Assembly (NCBI RefSeq): GCF_021545335.1
Contig: NZ_CP089312.1
Span: forward strand, 1,674,001 to 1,738,000
Source: Streptomyces sp. GQFP
GTDB taxonomy: Bacteria > Actinomycetota > Actinomycetes > Streptomycetales > Streptomycetaceae
DNA length: 64,000 nucleotides
Reading direction: 5' to 3'
This document shows positions 53,452 through 62,209 of this stretch, piece after piece. Made by a program: the position numbers and the translations under genes. The notes under the pieces are model-generated. The model was given only the letters and a program-made list of their open reading frames with translations, had not been told where the DNA came from and did not search any database. How positions within the stretch are numbered: the first letter of the stretch is position 1; each line of letters opens with the position of its first letter.

Positions 53452-53980
53452 TTCTTCCTCGTTTCCTGTTCAGGACAACCCTATTGGGTCCCCGTCCGGA
53501 AACTTCGTGGCCCCTCAGGCGGGCTGGATCTGTTCACGGTGGAGAAGCTGCGCCGAGTCAAGCAGGAACATGAGGACCGGATTCGGCATGTGACGGGTCT
53601 CGGTTCGGACCGTGCAACCACGGTGGTGCGGATGGTGGGTTCGGTCCACGGAAATCATGTGGAGTTGTCCCGGCAGACCGCTGCTGCTGCTGCGGTCATC
53701 GCCGGGGACCGATATCCGCTGTTCCTGGAGTCCTACGCGCGCCATGGCCTCGAAATCGACCTACGTGGTGTGCCCGGCGAATCGCCAGCCGCCCCCTGCG
53801 CGGCGTCACGAGCTACTGCCATTCGTGCGTACTACCGCATGGCGACCCAGTTGGTCGACGACGTGATCGAGCGGCAGCTACGACCTGGCATCACACGCGA
53901 TGCCGTGCGGCATGGGAGCGTATTCGGCTTTGCACGCCTGCCGATGCTGGTGCATCTGGGTTCCCGGCAAACGGGTGATC

Positions 53981-54342
53981 GATCACGCCACGCCCTTGCC
54001 GCTCGGCTCACACGAGGCCCGAGCTTCCCTCTCCGTTGCTCCGGCCTTCATTGCGCGCGTTCCTCTAGACGCCGCGGCCAGTGAAGCCGCCGCAGGGCCG
54101 ACGGCGACGGGGTGTGACCGGTACGCCTGGTGGTCCGGTGTCGCGACTCCGGCGACACGGGTTCCAACACGAGCCCGCGCCATGGGGAGAATCCGGGGAG
54201 TATGGGCAACGCTGGGGAGCGCATGGGGAGAATCGACTGCGCAACGGGACACGAGTACGAAAGGCCGAGAAAGACGCATCAGGCCAGGCCAGGGCCCCGT
54301 ACAGCACCATCACCGCAGGTCAGCGCCCCCAGGTAGGCAACG
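53981..54342. other. Right edge of the genomic island, non-coding
   Basis: No supported gene. It contains several GGGGAG repeats between about 54183 and 54230 (for example TGGGGAGAA twice), comparable with those just after corA at 45135-45155. It ends where the duplicated corA tail begins. Confidence 0.5.
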
Positions 54343-54527
54343 TCAAGAAGATCTCGTCGTGGGCGGCCATTCTGTTCGCTCCGACGCTCGTCGGGACGAT
54401 CTACGGCATGAACTTCGAGGACATGCCGGAGTTGGGCTGGAGCTTCGGGTATCCCTTCGCGATCGGTCTGATGGGGGTCGTCTGCGTCAGTCTGTACCTG
54501 ATCTTCAAGCGGCGGGACTGGCTCTAG
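54343..54527 (+). pseudogene. Orphan corA 3' end (direct repeat of 44880-45064)
   Basis: 185 bp aligned without gaps to the end of corA, stop codon included. I count 12 base differences; 11 are silent and one is V to L, so both copies evolved as functional coding sequence before the duplication arose. It has no start or N-terminal part. It most likely represents the resident gene's end displaced by an island that brought its own, or the reverse. Confidence 0.85.
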
Positions 54528-54627
54528 AGGCCGTCCGCACCTCCGCCCCCGTCACCGCCGGGGAGTGCGAGACGGCGGCCGTCCAAATATCTGGACCCCT
54601 ACTGGCCGCTCAACCCATGAGTGCTCG

Positions 54628-55464
54628 TCACCCCTTCACCGCGCCGGAAGTGAGTCCCTGGACGATGTAACGGCTGGCGAAGGCGAAGAGCAGCATCGTG
54701 GGTGCGATCGTGAGGACCGCCGCCGCCGACATCGAGCCCCAGTCGATGTTGAAGCTGGAGATGAAGCCGTTCAGCGCCGTGGGGACGGTCTTGTTGGCGT
54801 CGCTGTTCATCAGGGTTACCGAAAGGAACAGCTCGTTCCAGCAGTTGACGAAGTTGAAGATGAACGCCGCGATGATGCCGGGCTGCATGACCGGCAGCAG
54901 CACCCGGAAGAGTGCCCCGAGCCGTGAGCAGCCGTCGATCATCGCGGCCTCCTCCAGCGCGTCCGGCACGTTCTCGAAGAAGCCGCGGAGCATCACCGTG
55001 CAGAAGGGGATGCAGACCGCGACGTAGACGAGGGTCAACCCGAGCCGGTTGTCCACGAGTTGGAGTTCCGTCATCAGCATGTACAGCGGCCCGAGCGCGA
55101 TGAAGGACGGGATCATCTGGGTGACCAGGGCCGCCATCAGGAGCGCGGTCTTGCTCCGGAACTCGAAGCGCGCAAGGACGTACGCCGACAGGAGGGAGAT
55201 GACGGTCGCCACCACGCCGGCGACCGTGGCGATGACCAGGCTGTTGGTGAGGTAGACGCCGAACTGTGCCTTGCTGAACAGGCCGGTGTAGTTGGCGAGC
55301 GAGAAGTGCTCGGGCCAGTAGGCGATCGAGGGGCTGAAGATCGTCCCGGGGCTCTTGAGCGAGGTGATGGTGATCCAGTACAGCGGGAAGACCGTGACGA
55401 TCAGCCAGCCCGTCAGGAACGTGACGCGTACGGCGCGTCCGGCGGTGGACTCCTTGTTGATCAT
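54628..55464 (-). CDS. Sugar ABC transporter permease (MalG-type)
   Basis: 278 residues, six predicted helices. The EAA loop ENVPDALEEAAMIDGCSRLGALFRVLLPVMQPG is the MalG-type contact for the ATPase. Start ATG 55464 overlaps the stop of the partner permease by four bases. The ATPase subunit is not encoded here, which is usual in Streptomyces, where a shared MsiK serves many such systems. Confidence 0.93.
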   Translation of the reverse strand: MINKESTAGRAVRVTFLTGWLIVTVFPLYWITITSLKSPGTIFSPSIAYWPEHFSLANYTGLFSKAQFGVYLTNSLVIATVAGVVATVISLLSAYVLARFEFRSKTALLMAALVTQMIPSFIALGPLYMLMTELQLVDNRLGLTLVYVAVCIPFCTVMLRGFFENVPDALEEAAMIDGCSRLGALFRVLLPVMQPGIIAAFIFNFVNCWNELFLSVTLMNSDANKTVPTALNGFISSFNIDWGSMSAAAVLTIAPTMLLFAFASRYIVQGLTSGAVKG

Positions 55465-56438
55465 GACGTCTTTCCGTTCCGCTCCCGGGTGGCCGTGAGG
55501 TAGAAGACCGAGAAGACCATCAGCATGGCGACGACGATCAGCCCGACCGCCGAGGCCTTCCCGTAGTCGCCCTGCTGGGTGATGGAGATCATCCACGTGG
55601 TCACGATGTGCGTCTCGTTGGACGGGCCGCCGCCGGTCATGCCGAAGATGATGTCGGGGAAGTTGAAGATCCAGATGACCCTGAGCAGGACCGTCAGCGC
55701 CAGCGTCGCGCGGATGGAGGGGATGGTGATCTGGAAGAGGGTACGGACCTTTCCGGCGCCGTCGAGCGCGGCGGCCTCGTAGATCTCGTCGGGGATCGAC
55801 TGCAGCGCGGCCAGGATCATGATGGTGAAGAAGGTGACCCCGTACCAGATGTTGGCGATGACGACGGCGGTCATCGCGGTCTTCGGGTCGGCCAGCCACG
55901 GGATCGGGGTGTCGATCAAGTGGGCTTTTTCCAGCAGGTCGTTGACGACTCCGAACTCGCTGTTGAACATCCAGCGGAACAGGATGCCGATGAGGAACCC
56001 GGAGATCGCCCACGGGAAGAAGATCAGCGCCTGGTAGAGCCCGCGGAAGCGGAACTTGCGGCGCAGCCACAGGGCGATGGCGAACCCGATGACGAACTGG
56101 GGCACGATCGAACCGACCACCCAGACAGCGGTGTTGTCCAGGACGGTGTAGAAGACCGGGTCGTCCAGGATGCCCTTGAAGTTCTTGAGGCCGACCCAGG
56201 AGGTGTCGGTGAGGTCGTTCAAGTTCCAGTTGCGGAAGGCCATTTGACCGCCCGCGATCATGGGGTAGTAGACGAACACCGCGACGAACAGGGCGGCCGG
56301 CGCCATGAACGCCGCGATGCTCAGGCCCCGGCGGCCGGTGAAGACCGGCCGACGCGGGCGCGGGGGCGCAGGCGCCGAGGTCTTCGCGGGTGGCGGGGCC
56401 ACCTGCCGGGGCCCCGCGTCGGTGGTTGAGGGATTCAC
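55461..56438 (-). CDS. Sugar ABC transporter permease (MalF-type)
   Basis: 325 residues from a GTG six bases after GGAAGG. A Pro/Ala-rich cytoplasmic tail precedes six helices; the EAA loop IPDEIYEAAALDGAGKVRTLFQITIPSIR is present. It pairs with the MalG-type permease downstream and the lipoprotein upstream. Confidence 0.92.
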   Translation of the reverse strand: MNPSTTDAGPRQVAPPPAKTSAPAPPRPRRPVFTGRRGLSIAAFMAPAALFVAVFVYYPMIAGGQMAFRNWNLNDLTDTSWVGLKNFKGILDDPVFYTVLDNTAVWVVGSIVPQFVIGFAIALWLRRKFRFRGLYQALIFFPWAISGFLIGILFRWMFNSEFGVVNDLLEKAHLIDTPIPWLADPKTAMTAVVIANIWYGVTFFTIMILAALQSIPDEIYEAAALDGAGKVRTLFQITIPSIRATLALTVLLRVIWIFNFPDIIFGMTGGGPSNETHIVTTWMISITQQGDYGKASAVGLIVVAMLMVFSVFYLTATRERNGKTS

Positions 56439-56458
56439 GTCCGGCCTTCCCGCCAGCC

Positions 56459-57769
56459 CTACTGGCTCTTCCACTTCTCGGTCCAGTAGGTGTCCCAGCC
56501 GGCCAGGAGCTCCTTGGGCGTCATCTTGCCCAGCAGCACCTTCTGGATCTCGGAGTCCGACTTCTGGATCCACTCGGTCCACCAGGAGGAGTTACGGGGC
56601 TGGGTGACCGTGATGTACGTGTCCGGGTTCTCGGTCATCTTCACGTAGCTCGCCCAGGCGCCCGTCTTGTAGAACGTGTCGGCGGCGGAGCTCTTGAGGA
56701 TGGGAACGAGGCTGTTCTTCTTGTCGAAGGTGGTGGCCGCGTCGCCCTCGGAGAGGAACTTGACCAGCTTGACCGCCTCCGCCTTGTGCGTGCTGCCGGA
56801 CGCGATGCCCCAGCCCGCGGTCGCCACCGGCTGAACGGCCTTGCCGCTGGGGCCGGTCAGCAGCGGGGCCGTATTCCATTGCTTCGTGGTGATCGACTTC
56901 GACTCGGCCACCGTGGCGATCACTTCGGGGTCCTGGAGGAGGAAGGCCGTCGAGCCGTTGGAGAAACCCTCGACCATCTCCGGGTAGCCCCAGGCGACGG
57001 ACGACGGCGGCGACGCCTTCTTGAAGAGCTTGAAGTACGTCTCCAGAGCGGTGAGCGCCTCCGGCGCGGAGAAGATCGTCTTGCCGTCGGTCAGCTTGAA
57101 GCCGTTGTCACGGTCGATCCTGTCGGCGACGTACGCCTCAATGACCGCGACCGCGTTGCTGTTCGCGTTCGTTCCGCCTCGGAAGGCATAGCCGTACCGG
57201 CGCTTGTCGGGGTCCTGGATGGCGGTGGCCTGCTCCAGCAGGTCGTCCCAGCTCGCGGGCGGGGCGCTGTAGCCGGCCTCGGAGACCAGGTCGGTGCGGT
57301 AGTAGAGGCTGAGGCCGTAGAAGCCGTACGGGATGTAGTACGTCCGGCTCTTGGCGTCCTTCGAGTACTTGACAGCGTTGTCGGTCAGCGCGTCCCAGCC
57401 GCTCCAGCCCTTGAGGGGCTTGCTCATGTCGTAGAGCCAGCCGTTGGTCGACCACGGCCCGGCCGTGATGTCCCGGACCTCCATGGTGTCGATGCCGCTG
57501 CCGGACTGGAGCATCTGCTGGATCTTCTGGTCCGCCTGTTCGGTGGGCGGGGAGATCAGATCGACCTTGATCTTGGGGTTCTGCTTCTCGAACTGGCCGA
57601 TGAGGGTCTTCAGTACGGCCGTACGGGCCGGGTTGGTGAGGCTCTCGACCATGTGGAGCGTGACGGTTCCGTCGCTCGCGCCGGAGCCGCCGCCGACGGC
57701 ACAGCCCGACACCGTCAACGCGGTGGCGAGCCCGAGGGCGACCGCTGCTGCCTTTCTGCTGCTCAACAC
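56459..57769 (-). CDS. Sugar-binding lipoprotein of an ABC transporter
   Basis: 436 residues from a GTG behind GGGAGAG. A signal peptide ends in the lipobox LTVSGC, followed by a Gly/Ser linker. The body is a family 1 solute-binding protein (VTLHMVESLTNPARTAVLKTLIGQFEK start, GWGIASGSTHKAEAVKLVKFL). It collects a sugar or related solute for the two permeases. The ligand is not identifiable by eye. Confidence 0.92.
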   Translation of the reverse strand: MLSSRKAAAVALGLATALTVSGCAVGGGSGASDGTVTLHMVESLTNPARTAVLKTLIGQFEKQNPKIKVDLISPPTEQADQKIQQMLQSGSGIDTMEVRDITAGPWSTNGWLYDMSKPLKGWSGWDALTDNAVKYSKDAKSRTYYIPYGFYGLSLYYRTDLVSEAGYSAPPASWDDLLEQATAIQDPDKRRYGYAFRGGTNANSNAVAVIEAYVADRIDRDNGFKLTDGKTIFSAPEALTALETYFKLFKKASPPSSVAWGYPEMVEGFSNGSTAFLLQDPEVIATVAESKSITTKQWNTAPLLTGPSGKAVQPVATAGWGIASGSTHKAEAVKLVKFLSEGDAATTFDKKNSLVPILKSSAADTFYKTGAWASYVKMTENPDTYITVTQPRNSSWWTEWIQKSDSEIQKVLLGKMTPKELLAGWDTYWTEKWKSQ

Positions 57770-57800
57770 TGTGCTCTCCCAGTTCCGGGGGGGTCTGCGA

Positions 57801-57842
57801 TGGATCTGATGGATCTGATGGATCTGATGGATCTGATGGATC
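57801..57842. repeat. 9-bp tandem repeat upstream of the binding protein
   Basis: Four full TGGATCTGA units and six bases of a fifth. The array runs from the aminotransferase stop codon towards the binding-protein start, about 30 bp from its GTG, so copy number could affect the leader of the transporter operon. Confidence 0.9.
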
Positions 57843-59094
57843 ACTGCGATGTGAGGTGTGCGTCGTGCTGGGTGCGGGCCCATGCGCCGAGCACCGGAAC
57901 GCAGTGCTCGGCGAAGTACTCGAAGTCGGCGGCCGTGTTGTACACGTGCGTCGACAACCGGAGGTAACCGATACCTCCGAAGCTGGTGAAGGCGGCCTCG
58001 ACGCCCAACTCCGCGGCGACGCGGTCGCGCAGGGCGTCCGCGGCGGCGTGCGTGGTGCCGAGGCCTTCGGGAAGCCGGACCAGACGCAGCGCGTTGACCG
58101 GCATGCCGACGTCAACTGCGCTGTCGACGCCGGTGAGTTCGGCGAAAGCATCGCCGACGATCCGTTCCGCGTAGTCGGCCAGCGTCCGCATGTAGGCGCG
58201 TGCCGTGTCCCAGCCCCAGGTGTGCTCGACGAAGCCGAGGGCGGTCGGCGCGGCGAGGTAGCTCGTGACGTCGACGGTGCCCTGGGTGTCGAAGCGGGCG
58301 GGGTACGGCTCCGGGGCGCCCCACGAATCGATCAGCGGGTGGAGGTCGTCGCGGAGCGGACCGCGGGCGACCAGGGCCGCCGTACCCCGCGGCGAGCAGC
58401 CGAACTTGTGGAGATTGCCGACCCACACGTCGCAGTCCAGCCCCGCGAGCGGGTCCTCGGCCAGTCCTGGCACATGTGCGCCGTCCACCAGCAGCGGGAT
58501 GCCGCGTTCACGCGCCACGCGTCCGATCCGCTCCACGGGCATCCAGCGGGCGGTGGCCGAGGTGATGTGGTCGAGGACGATCAGGCCCGTCGCGTCGGTG
58601 GTCCCGGCGAGGATCGCCTCGTACGCACGGTCCTCGTCCGCGTCGAGCGGAACGTGCGCGGTACGGACGGTGCCGCCCCAGCGCCGGGCCAGGCGCTGCG
58701 CTCCCATGGTGACGGCGCCGTAGCCATGGTCGGTCACAAGGACCTCGCCGCCTGGCCTCGCCGGTACGTTCGTGTAGACGACGCTCGCGCCGCCGCTGGC
58801 GTTCGGGACCAGGGCGAGGTCGTCGACGGCGACCCGCAGGAACGCGGCGACCTCGGTCCGGGCGGCCGCGACCCGGGCCGACAGCCCTGGGAACCACACG
58901 CCCGGCGAGCGGTCCATCTCCGCCCGCAGCCGGTTCTGCTCCTGCTGTGCGACGACCGGAACCGCCCCGAACGACCCGTGGTTGACGTGCTTGTGCGCGG
59001 GATCCAGCGACCAGGCTTCGGCCGCCGGTCTTCCGTCGGCGAGCAGCAGGGGGCTCGGCGCGGTGGTGACAGTGCTGACATCCAGCTCGCTCAC
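57841..59094 (-). CDS. Class V aminotransferase (isopenicillin N epimerase-like)
   Basis: 417 residues from GTG 59094. HVNHGSFGAVPVVAQQEQNR at the start, LDHITSATARWMPVERI, LLVDGAHVPGLA and the PLP lysine in VGNLHKFGCSPRG match the isopenicillin-N-epimerase-like group of the class V family. These enzymes act on varied amino acids or amines; the name does not imply beta-lactam chemistry. It is first in the predicted transporter operon and divergent from the GntR gene. Confidence 0.85.
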   Translation of the reverse strand: MSELDVSTVTTAPSPLLLADGRPAAEAWSLDPAHKHVNHGSFGAVPVVAQQEQNRLRAEMDRSPGVWFPGLSARVAAARTEVAAFLRVAVDDLALVPNASGGASVVYTNVPARPGGEVLVTDHGYGAVTMGAQRLARRWGGTVRTAHVPLDADEDRAYEAILAGTTDATGLIVLDHITSATARWMPVERIGRVARERGIPLLVDGAHVPGLAEDPLAGLDCDVWVGNLHKFGCSPRGTAALVARGPLRDDLHPLIDSWGAPEPYPARFDTQGTVDVTSYLAAPTALGFVEHTWGWDTARAYMRTLADYAERIVGDAFAELTGVDSAVDVGMPVNALRLVRLPEGLGTTHAAADALRDRVAAELGVEAAFTSFGGIGYLRLSTHVYNTAADFEYFAEHCVPVLGAWARTQHDAHLTSQ

Positions 59095-59160
59095 GTATGA
59101 CTCACGATCTCCCTGGCCCCATGACGGCAGGCCCACACATCGGACGGCAACGAAAATAGG

Positions 59161-59170
59161 TCAGATGACT
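59161..59170. promoter_or_regulatory. TCAGATGACT half-site near the aminotransferase promoter
   Basis: This 10-mer occurs exactly again at 59437-59446 next to the gntR start and, as TTGGATGACT, at 59405-59414. It is 67 bp upstream of the aminotransferase start. Confidence 0.5.
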
Positions 59171-59398
59171 TGCGGCGCATCGTGGCATCGAGACGCTGGG
59201 GCAGGCAAGGGGCCGGGGGCACCGACATCAGACGGTCACGGGGAACAGAGGGGCGTTCCGCACTTGTATCGCATCCTTGAGCACCCAAAGAATGCCCCCT
59301 TACCTGCAAAGATGCCGATGGATGGGACTCGGTGGCGCAATCCGCGAGGCGAGGGGCGACTTGATGGCGTTGTGACCGACCGATTACGCCCTAGAAAT

Positions 59399-59446
59399 AA
59401 GTCATTGGATGACTTGAGGGGAGATGCCGTAACTCATCAGATGACT
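59399..59446. promoter_or_regulatory. GntR operator cluster
   Basis: AAGTCATTGGATGACTT (59399-59415) is a perfect palindrome with 7-base arms, and TCATCAGATGA (59434-59444) has 5-base arms. They lie 50-100 bp before the GntR start and share the ATGACT core with the site at 59161. This is a typical autoregulatory arrangement for FadR-type GntR proteins. Confidence 0.6.
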
Positions 59447-59498
59447 CTGTAGGCTGCCGAAGGCCGAGCGAAGCGGCCGAGTCCTCAGGAGGGGAAGA

Positions 59499-60212
59499 AT
59501 GTCCGCAGTTGACCAGGCGTTCCACGGACTACGGCACATGATCTCCACCGGCCGCCTGGTGGCCGGGCAGCGCATCCCGCCGGAGGGCGAGCTGTGCGAG
59601 GAACTGGGCGTCTCCCGGGGCTCCTTGCGCGAGGCCGTACGGATGCTCGCGGCCCTGCGGGTGATAGAGCCCCGGCACGGCTCGGGCACCTATGTCTCAC
59701 AGCTGCGGCCGGAGGACATCGTCGGCAGCCTGTCGCTCACCGTCGACCTGCTGCCGCTCGCCGGACTGCTGGAGATGTACGAGATCCGGCGGATCCTGGA
59801 ATCCCATGCGGCGGCGCAGGCGGCGGCCCGGATGACCCCCGAGACACTGAAGTCGATCTTCGAGCACATCGAGGCGATGGAGGCGACCGAGGACCCGGAG
59901 CGGGTCTCCGCCCTCGACCAGAGCTTCCACGCGGAGATCGCCCGCGTCGGCGGCAACCCCACGCTCGGTTCGCTGCTCGGGGTGTTCCGGGCCCGGTCCC
60001 GCGCCTATCAGGTGTTCACGCTTCCCGACGGCCCGCACATCAAGCGCGCCAGTGACGAGGACCACCGCGCGATCGCCACGGCACTCGCCAACCGCGATCC
60101 CGTCGCCGCCTCGGGCGCGGCCGCGGCCCACGTGGCCCATACGGAGAAATGGCTCACGGCCTTCCTCCAGCAGCAGCCGGCCGGCGACGGCGACGCGGGC
60201 GCCCAGGAATAG
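59499..60212 (+). CDS. GntR-family (FadR-type) regulator
   Basis: 237 residues. The winged HTH reads GQRIPPEGELCEELGVSRGSLREAVRML with GSGTYVS; the C-terminal FCD helical domain includes MYEIRRILESHAAAQAA, DQSFHAEIARVGGN and EDHRAIATALANRD with its metal-site residues. It probably represses the divergent aminotransferase/ABC operon and itself. Confidence 0.92.
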   Translation: MSAVDQAFHGLRHMISTGRLVAGQRIPPEGELCEELGVSRGSLREAVRMLAALRVIEPRHGSGTYVSQLRPEDIVGSLSLTVDLLPLAGLLEMYEIRRILESHAAAQAAARMTPETLKSIFEHIEAMEATEDPERVSALDQSFHAEIARVGGNPTLGSLLGVFRARSRAYQVFTLPDGPHIKRASDEDHRAIATALANRDPVAASGAAAAHVAHTEKWLTAFLQQQPAGDGDAGAQE

Positions 60213-60291
60213 CTGCTCCGGTCGGCGTTGTCCGGTGGGTCGCCGCCTCGGGGAAACGCACGACCGTGGCTGGAGCAGCGCGCGGCGCCGT

Positions 60292-60771
60292 TCATTCAGT
60301 CCGTCCCTCGGGCCGGTCATGGCTGGTGACCAGGTGTTCCAGGCGGTCGAAACGGTCGTGCAGGGCGCGGGCGGTGTCCTCGCACAGTTCGTGGGCGGTG
60401 TGCGCGAGACGATGCCGGCGTTTCTCCTCCCGGCCGACGAACCAGGTGGCGAGGGCCGCGGTGACCATGCCGTACGTGGTGATGCCGACGACCATCACCA
60501 CGGCGCCGACGATCCGGCCCCACAGGGTCACCGGGTAGAAGTCGCCGTATCCGACGGTCGTCGCCGTCTCGACCGACCACCACAGGGCCTTCGGGTACGA
60601 CGTCAGGTTAGCGCCCCTGGCCCCCTCCTCGGCGGCCACGACCGCCCACGAGCCGAGGAGCATCACCGCCCCGAGGGCCGCTGTGGTGCCGCCCGCCGCC
60701 TTCAGATGCAGCGAGCGGCCCTCACGGCCGAGGAGGAACTCGACCGTCCGGGTCCAGAACTGGGGCAGCAT
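60292..60771 (-). CDS. kcsA: KcsA-type potassium channel
   Basis: 159 residues, essentially the length of S. lividans KcsA. Two helices flank the pore segment ALWWSVETATTVGYGDFYPVTLWGR with the TVGYGD filter. The glutamate before TATTVGYGD is present, and the C-terminal helix ALHDRFDRLEHLV should form the tetramer bundle. Confidence 0.95.
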   Translation of the reverse strand: MLPQFWTRTVEFLLGREGRSLHLKAAGGTTAALGAVMLLGSWAVVAAEEGARGANLTSYPKALWWSVETATTVGYGDFYPVTLWGRIVGAVVMVVGITTYGMVTAALATWFVGREEKRRHRLAHTAHELCEDTARALHDRFDRLEHLVTSHDRPEGRTE

Positions 60772-61256
60772 GCCCCGGATCCTGCGGGACGGACGGCGCG
60801 CGGGCCTTGCGGGCGCGCGGTGGGGGCGGGCGTGTCATTCCATCGGCCGGTGCGGGCCGTGGGTGGGGGTGGAGGGAGAAGGAGGCCGGCGCGGGCTCGG
60901 GGCAGGGCTGCTTTCCTCGCCCCCGCCGCCCCTACCCGTTCCCATCCCCAGGGGCTCCGCCCCTTCGACCCCGTCAGGGGGCGCAGCCCCCTGAACCCCC
61001 GGCCGGGACTGCGTCCCCAGCACCCCGCTCGGGGGTGTGGGCCTGGAGGTTCGGCGGGGACTGCGTCCCCTGCACGCCGCTTGGGGGCGTGCGCCTGGGT
61101 GTTCGGTGGGGGGTGGGGCCCGTACATCCTGCTTGACGGCGCGAGCCTGGACCCCGCTCGGGGGCGTGTGCCCGGACGTTCGCTGGGGTGGGGCCCGTGC
61201 ATCCCGCTTCGGGCTGCGCACCTGGAACCCCGGCGCGCATCGCGTCCTCCGTGGTG
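60772..61256. repeat. GC-rich region with degenerate tandem repeats, no gene
   Basis: From about 61006 to 61230 a unit of about 52-73 bp recurs three to four times: GGACTGCGTCCC or TGGGGCCCGTRCATCC, then CCCGCTYGGGGGYGTG, GCCTGG and GTTCGSYGGGG. The open frames across it in several directions encode only low-complexity peptides. I see no gene here. Confidence 0.7.
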
Positions 61257-62102
61257 CTACCTCTGGGCTGTCTCGGTCTGTTTCGGGTGGGTGGCCATGG
61301 TCCTCAGGGTTTCGAAGGCGGCGGCCGTCGGGCTGGTCGGTTCGGCTTGGTAGACGACCAGTTGTTGGTGGGGGGCTCCGTTGACCGTGAATGCCGCGAA
61401 TTTGATGTGCAGGTCGCCGACCTGGGGGTGTTTGAGGTGCTTGCCCTCTTGGGATTTTCCTTTCACGTCGTGCCGCTGCCAGAGCTCGGCGAATTCCTTG
61501 CTCTGGGCGGAGAGTTGCGTCACGACTTCGGCGATTCGGGGCGATTCGGGGTCGTGGCCGTAGGCGGCCCGGATTTCGGCGGTGCAGGAATGCGCGGCCC
61601 GCTCCCATTCCTGGTAGAACTCGCGGCCCGCCGGGTCGACGAACACCATGCGGGCGAGGTTGTCGAACGCGTCGAACCCGCTGTGGAGGGCCGTGGCAAG
61701 GGAGTTGCCCGCCATGATGTCGAGGGCCGGGCCGACGACGAAGGCCGGGGTGTGCTCCCAGCCGTCCATCAGTTGCAGCAGCTGCTGGCTGACGGCCGTC
61801 TCGCCTCGGTCGCGCGGGCGTTGCGAGGCGGTGAGGCAGAGGCGGTTGAGATGGTCGGTGGCCTCCGCGTCCAGTTTCAGCGCCTGCGCCACGGCGTCGA
61901 GGACCTGCGGGGACGGGCTGTTCTCGCGGCCCTGTTCCAGCCTGATGTAGTAGTCGGAGCTGACTCCGGCGAGCAGCGCGACTTCCTCTCGGCGCAGGCC
62001 CGGCACCCGGCGGCGCCCGTGTTCGGGCAGACCGACGTCGTGCGGCTTCAGGGCTTCTCGGCGGGCTCTGAGGAAATCACCCAGGGGTGTCCCGTTGCTC
62101 AT
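61257..62102 (-). CDS. XRE-family regulator with MmyB-like ligand domain
   Basis: 281 residues. The HTH (RRRVPGLRREEVALLAGVSSDYYIRLEQGREN) is followed by the MmyB-like domain (MDGWEHTPAFVVGPALDIMAGNSLA, RMVFVDPAGREFYQEWE). This large actinobacterial family commonly regulates the neighbouring oxidoreductase gene. It is divergent from a paralogue 107 bp away. Confidence 0.9.
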   Translation of the reverse strand: MSNGTPLGDFLRARREALKPHDVGLPEHGRRRVPGLRREEVALLAGVSSDYYIRLEQGRENSPSPQVLDAVAQALKLDAEATDHLNRLCLTASQRPRDRGETAVSQQLLQLMDGWEHTPAFVVGPALDIMAGNSLATALHSGFDAFDNLARMVFVDPAGREFYQEWERAAHSCTAEIRAAYGHDPESPRIAEVVTQLSAQSKEFAELWQRHDVKGKSQEGKHLKHPQVGDLHIKFAAFTVNGAPHQQLVVYQAEPTSPTAAAFETLRTMATHPKQTETAQR

Positions 62103-62209
62103 GGGGCAAGCCTACGGACTTTCGTCCTCGTGGGGAGCGGCGATCCTGGGTGTATTACACCCACCGTCGGCAGGACTCCGCGCGCCCTTCTCCGCCTAGC
62201 CTTGACGGT

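Larger units (their letters stand above)
52228..53517 (-). mobile_element. IS3-family element, 1290 bp
   Basis: Ends are TG...CA with imperfect inverted repeats: TGAGGGGCCTCGCGTTTTCC at the left and TGAGGGGCCACGAAGTTTCC reading in from the right. GGCG at 52224-52227 and 53518-53521 is the target duplication. It carries orfA and orfB and interrupts the HNH-SAVED gene. Both reading frames look intact, so insertion may be recent. Confidence 0.9.
51936..53980 (+). pseudogene. Cap5 (HNH-SAVED) CBASS effector, disrupted by an IS3 element
   Basis: The 5' part (GTG 51936 to 52227) encodes an HNH nuclease: VWVRSGGRCALCNAYLLEG, GELAHIVGRGNSV, ADNLMLLCADQHGEVD. Removing the IS at 52228-53517 and one GGCG copy restores a single frame running LDLFTVEKLRRVKQEHEDRI and through SAVED-like sequence (VHGNHVELSRQTAAAA, YARHGLEIDLRGVPGE, FGFARLPMLVHLGSR). 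Similarity is lost near 53980, so the SAVED C-terminus is also missing. In CBASS, SAVED binds a cyclic oligonucleotide and the HNH cuts DNA. No CD-NTase gene is nearby. Confidence 0.85.

Noticed and set aside
53900..54670. 256-residue plus-strand frame from the HNH-SAVED remnant through the corA tail
   Set aside because: It reads the corA tail in the wrong frame and has no conserved features; the corA frame ends at 54527.
57841..59094. Beta-lactam biosynthesis gene
   Set aside because: Only general class V aminotransferase similarity; no ACV synthetase or IPNS nearby, and it sits with a sugar ABC transporter.
60807..61384. Proline/arginine- and glycine-rich reading frames downstream of kcsA
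   Set aside because: They arise from a degenerate GC-rich tandem repeat and are open in several frames and both strands.
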